Assembly (NCBI GenBank): GCA_963714145.1
Contig: OY970235.1
Location: forward strand, 6,820,001 to 6,884,000
Origin: JBBWZH01 sp035544115
Lineage (GTDB): Bacteria > Actinomycetota > Actinomycetes > Mycobacteriales > CADCTP01
Reading direction: 5' to 3'
DNA length: 64,000 nt
Every line of letters starts with the position of its first letter. Position 1 is the stretch's first letter. The notes beneath the pieces were generated by a model. The model was not told where the DNA came from. It searched no databases and saw only the letters and a list, made by a program, of their open reading frames with translations. The position numbers and the translations under genes were made by a program. Positions 21,901 to 27,900 of the stretch are shown here, piece by piece.

Positions 21901-24900
21901 GGTACATGCCGGGCACCCGCTCGGCCCCGGCCATCTCCGGCCGCGCGTCGCAGACCAGTCCACTGTAGAAGGACGGCTCCGAGGTGAGCTGGCTGAGCAC
22001 CTTGAGGTGCGCGGCCAGCAGCACGCTCTTCAGCGACGCCTTCGCCCGGGTGGCCAGCGCGCGCAGCCCCGGCTCCAGGTCGTGCAGCGGCACCCGGGCC
22101 CGGGACGGCCGGCTCGGCCGGTCCGGTCGCTCGCCCCAGGCGGGCAGGGTGAACCTGGCGTTCCGGTCGACCAGCTGCTGCCAGTACCGGACGTCCGAAG
22201 TGGACTCCAACGCGTCCAGCTCGGCGGCGATGAAGTCGGCGTACCGCACCGCCGGCAGCTCTGGCAGGACCGGCTCGGCGCCGTCCCGGATGGACCGGTA
22301 GCAGTCGAGCAGCTCCATCAGCAGCGAGTGGTAGCTCCAGCCTTCGGTGATCGCATGCGACTGGGTGAACGTAAGCCGGAACGCACCGTCGGAGTACAGG
22401 TGCACGAACAGCCGCAGCATCGGCGCGGTCCCCAGCTCGAACGGCCGGGCCCGCTCGGCCGCGACGAACTCGCGCAGCGCCCGGTCCTGCCCGGGCCCGT
22501 CGAGCCCGCGCAGGTCGGCCGAGCCGAGCGGTATCTCCGCGTGCGCGTGCACGATCTGCACCGGCACCGTGAAGCCGTCCAGGTGCATGGAGGTGCGCAG
22601 CGTCTCGTGCCGGTCGGCCAGCAGCGCGGCGGCCCGCCGCAGTGCCGGCAGCGCGACCGGGTGGTCGTCCCGGACCAGGAACGAGGTGACGTTGTGGTAG
22701 TTGTTCCGGCCGGTGTCGGCCAGCATCTCGATCAGCATGCCCAGCTGCACCTGCGAGAGCGGGTACGCGTCGACGGCGTCGGCGGGCAGCCAGCCCCGGT
22801 CCACATCGGACAGCAGCGCGAACGGCGCGACGGTCGGTGTCGCCGCCGGGGCGACCCGGCCGGTGAGCAGTTCGGCCAGGCCGGCCACCGTGCCGCGCTC
22901 GAACACGTCCCGGACGCTCAGGTCGAAGCCGGCCGTACGCAGCGCACCGACCAGGGAGACCGCCCGGATCGAGTCGCCGCCCAGATCGAAGAAGCCGTCG
23001 GTCACACCGACCGTGTCCAGGCCGAGCGCCTGCCGCCAGATCGCGGCGACCCGCTCCTCCACCGGCGTGCGCGGCGGCACGAACTCCCGCTCCGCCCGCT
23101 GCGCGGCCCGGTCCGGCGCGGGCAGCGCGCGCCGGTCCAGCTTGCCGTTCACGGTCAGCGGCAGCGCCCCGATCGGGACGAACACCACCGGCACCATGTA
23201 TTCCGGCAGCGTCCGGGCCAGCGCCGCGCGCAGCTCGGCCGGGGCCGGCGCGACGCCGTCGACCGGCACCAGGTAGGCGACCAGCTCCGGCTGGCCGGCG
23301 CCGTCCGGCCGCACCACGACGGCGGCGTCCCGGATGGACGGTTGGGCCGACAGCGCGGCGGAGATCTCACCCAGCTCGATCCGGTAGCCGCGGATCTTCA
23401 CCTGATCGTCGGCCCGGCCGAGGAACTCCAATCCACCATCGGGCAACCGCCGGGCCAGGTCACCGGACCGGTACAACCGCGACCCCGGTACCCCGAACGG
23501 ATCCGGCACGAACCGCTGCGCGGTCAACTCCGCCCGACCCAGGTAACCCCGGGCCACCCCGGGCCCACCGACGTGGATCTCGCCCGGGACGCCGATCGGA
23601 ACCAGGTGCCCGCGCCGGTCCAGCAGGTGTACGGACAGGTCGCCCAGCGGGTGGCCGACCGGGTTCGGCGCGCCCGGCGCCAGGTCGGCCCCGGTGAGCC
23701 GGTGGAACGTGGTGTGCACGGTGGTCTCGGTGATCCCGTACATGTTCAGCAGCGCCGGGCGGTCCAGGCCGAACCGGGCCACCCAGGGCGCGAGGTCGCC
23801 GACGTCCAGCCGCTCCCCGGCGAAGACGACCGCGCGCAGCGCCAGCCGGTCGAGCCGCGGATCACCCGCGGCGGCGGCCGCGACCAGGCCGCGGAACGCC
23901 GACGGGGTCTGGTTCAGCACGGTCACCTGATGTTCGACCAGCAGGTCCAGGAAATCCTCCGGCGACCGCGTCACCGGTGCCGGCACCACGATCAGCCGGC
24001 CGCCGTGCAGCAGCGAGCCGAACAGTTCCCAGACCGACACGTCGAACGCGTACGAGTGGAACAGTGGCCAGACATCGGCCGGGCCGAAGTCGTAGTGCCG
24101 CTGGCCGGTGGCCAGCAGCCGCAGCACGTTCGCGTGCGTGACGCCGACACCCTTCGGCCGCCCGGTCGAGCCGGACGTGTAGATGACGTACGCCAGGTTT
24201 TCCGGGCCACCGGCCGGCACCGGGTCATCCGCCGGCTGCCCGGCCAGCGCGGCCCGGTCGGCGTCGCGGTCGAGCACGACGAGGGCACCGGTGAAGTCGC
24301 CGGCCACCCGGGCCGCCTGCGCGGACGAGGTGATCAGCACCGGGGCCGCGCCGTCGGCCAGCATGAAGGCGAGCCGCTCGGCCGGCTGGGCCGGATCCAG
24401 CGGCAGGTACGCCGCGCCCGACTTCAGCACGCCGAGCAGCACCGGCACCAGGTCGGCGTCGCGAACCAGGCAGACCCCGACCAGGTCGTCGGGCCGGACG
24501 CCGAGCCCGCGCAGGTGGTGCGCGATCCGGTTCGCCCGTGCGTTCAGCTCCGCGTAGGTCAGCGTCACCGCACCGGCCACCAGCGCGACCGTGTCCGGAG
24601 CGGCGAGTACCCGCGTCTCGAAGGCCTCGGGCAGGCACCGGCGCACCGCCGGGCCGGCCGGATTGGCCCAGCCGCGCAGCAGTTCGGCCTCGCCGGCCGG
24701 CAGGAAGGTGCGGGTCGCGTCACCGTCCAGATCGGACGCCATCGCCTCCAGCACGGCACGGTGCATGGCCGCCAACCGCTCGGTATTGGCCCGGCTCAGC
24801 GCGTGCGTGTTGGTGCTGAACCCGAGGTGGCCGCCGAGCGTGCCGACGTGCAGCGCGAACTCGTTCGGGCTCTCGTCGATGCTGGCCCGGTAGTCGACCA

Positions 24901-27900
24901 GCTCGGTGTCGACCTGGTGGAAGTCCTGGTAGTTGAAGTAGACGTCGATCAGCCGGCGGCCGTCGCCGAATTCCCGCTGGATGGCCGGCAGCGGGTAGCG
25001 CCGGTGCGGCCAGAGCTGCACCTCGCGGGCGAACACCTCGGTCACCAGCTCCCGCCAGGTGCCGGCGGTGCCGGTCAGCGGGAACGGCACGGTGTTCAGG
25101 TACATGCCGTACACCGTGTCGGCGCCGAGCGCCTCCGGCCGCGCGTCGCAGACCAGTCCACTGTAGAACGACGGCTCGTCGGTGAGCTGGCTGAGCACCT
25201 TGAGATGCGCGGCCAGCAGCACGCTCTTCAGCGAGGCGTGTGCCTTGGTGGCCAGCGCCCGCAGCTGGCTCTCCAGATCGCCGTACGGCACCCGCAGCAG
25301 GTAGGGCTGGGCCGGTTCGGAGCGGTCACCGCCCCAGCCGGCCGGCAGCGCGAACCGGCCGTAGCCGTCGACCACGCCGCGCCAGTAGCCGCGATCCTCG
25401 GCTGAGCCGAGCGACTCCAGCTCGCCGGCGATGAAGTCGGCGAACCGGACCCCGCCGGCCGGGGCCGGCGTGACCTGCTCGCCGGCCCGGACCCGGCGGT
25501 AGCAGTCCAGCAGCTCCATCAGCAGCGAGTGGTAGCTCCAGCCCTCCAGGATCACGTGGCACTCGGTGATCGACAGCCACCAGGCACCGTCGGCCAGGTG
25601 CACGCCGATCCGCAGCAGCGGCGGCGCGGCCAGGTCGAACAGCGCCGCCCGCTCGGCCCGGATGAGCGCGCGGAGTTCGCGCTCCTGCCCGGCCCGGTCG
25701 AGCCCGGTCAGGTCGCTGATCGACAGCGGGATCTCGGCATCGGCGTGCACCAGCTGCAGCGGCACCGAGTACCCGTCCAGGCTGACCGACGTCCGCAGCA
25801 CCTCGTGCCGTTCGGTGACCAGCCGGGTGGCCGCCCGCAGCGCCGGCAGCGAGAACGGCTCCGGGTCCGGGATCCGGAACGTGGTCACGTTGTGGTAGCT
25901 GTTGCGACCGTCGCCGGCCAGCATCTCGACCAACATGCCGACCTGCACCTGGGACAGCGGATAGGCGTCGAGGACCCCGGCCGGCAGCCGGTCGCGGTCC
26001 ACATCGGACAGCAGCGCGAACGGGGCCACCCCGGGCTCGACCCGGGCCGGCGCCGGCCGGCCGGTGAGCAGCTCGCACAGTGCGGCCACCGTCCGGTGCG
26101 CGAAGACGTCCCGGACCGAGACGTCGAAGCCGGCCGCGCGCAGCTCGCCGACCAGCGAGACCGCGCGGATCGAGTCACCGCCCAGGTCGAAGAAGCTCGC
26201 GGTCACGCTGAGCCGCTCGACGCCGAGCACCTGCTGCCAGATCGCGGCGACCCGCTCCTCGGTCGGCGTGCGTGGCGGGACGCCGTCCCCGGCTGGCGGC
26301 GCGGCCTGTTCCGGCACCGGCAGCGCCGGCCGGTCCAGCTTGCCGTTCTGGTTCAGCGGCAGCTCCGCGAGCGGGACCAGGTGCGCCGGCACCATGTAGT
26401 CCGGCAGCGCGCGGGCCAGCGCGGCCCGCAGCCCGGCCGGGTCCAGCCCAGCCGGGTCCGGTCCGTCCACTCCGGACGCCGGGACGTAGTAGCCGAGCAG
26501 CCGCCGCTGGCCCGGCCGGGGCTCGTCGGCCAGCACGACCGCCGCGCGCACGCCGGGCAGCCCGGCCAGCGCCGCGGTGACCTCGCCCAGCTCGATCCGG
26601 TAGCCGCGGATCTTCACCTGATCGTCGGCCCGGCCGAGGAACTCCAACCCACCACCGGGCAACCGCCGAGCCAGGTCACCGGACCTGTACAACCGCGACC
26701 CCGGCACCCCGAACGGATCCGGCACGAACCGCCGCGCCGTCAACTCCGCCCGACCCAGGTAACCCCGGGCCACCCCGGGCCCACCGACGTACACCTCGCC
26801 GGCGACGCCGGGCGGCACCGGGTTGCCGTACCGGTCGAGCAGGTAGACGGCCAGGTCGCGGATCGGGCCGCCGACCGGGCTGCCGCCGGCCGCCACGTCG
26901 GCCGCGGTGACCTGGTGGTAGGTGACGTGCACGGTGGTCTCAGTGATCCCGTACATGTTGACCATGGCCGGCCGGTCCAGGCCGAGCCGGGCCGCCCAGG
27001 GCGCCAGCTCGGCGACCGCCAGCTGCTCACCACCGAAGACGACCACACGCAGGGCCAGCCGGTCGAGCCGCGGATCACCCGCGGCGGCGGCCGCGACCAG
27101 GCCGCGGAACGCCGACGGCGTCTGGTTCAGCACGGTCACCTGATGTTCGACCAGCAGGTCCAGGAAATCCTCCGGTGCTCGGGCCACTGTGGACGGGACG
27201 ACCACCAGCCGGCCGCCGTACAGCAGCGCGCCGAACAGCTCCCAGACCGAGAAGTCGAACGCGTACGAGTGGAACAGCGTCCAGACATCGGCCGGGCCGA
27301 ACCCGAACTCGGCATCGGTCCTGGCGAACAGCCGCAGCACGTTGGCGTGCGTGACGCCGACGCCCTTCGGCCGCCCGGTCGAGCCGGAGGTGTAGATGAC
27401 GTACGCCAGGTTCGCCGGGTCGCCGACCGGCGCCGGGTCGGTCGCCGGGCAGCCGGCCAGGACGGCCGTATCGGCGTCCACGGCCAGCACCGGACCGGCA
27501 TAGCCGGCCAGCCGGTCCACATTGGACGACGAGGTCAGCACGGCGGCGGCGGCAGAGTCGGCCAGCATGAACGCCAGCCGGTCGGCCGGCTGCGCCGGGT
27601 CCAACGGCAGGTAGGCCGCGCCCGACTTCAGCACGCCCAGCAGTACCGCGACCAGATCGGTGCCGCGGTCCAGGCAGACGCCGACCAGGTCCTCCGGGCC
27701 GATCCCGAGGCCACGCAGGTAGTGCGCGACCCGGTTCGCCCGGGCGTTCAGGTCCAGATAGGACAGTTCCTGATCGGCACCGGTGACCGCGGCGGCGGTC
27801 GGCGCTTCGGCCACCCACCGCTCGAACAGCCCGTGGATCGTCCCGGCCACCGGCTCGGCCGGGGCGGCCGGCGCGGTCGCCGCCGCCAGCTCGGCGGCGT

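Noticed and set aside
10136..26030. Dual condensation/epimerization identity of the five C* domains
   Set aside because: The extra N-terminal His motif of dual domains is absent; the aligned stretch reads GMLVEML.
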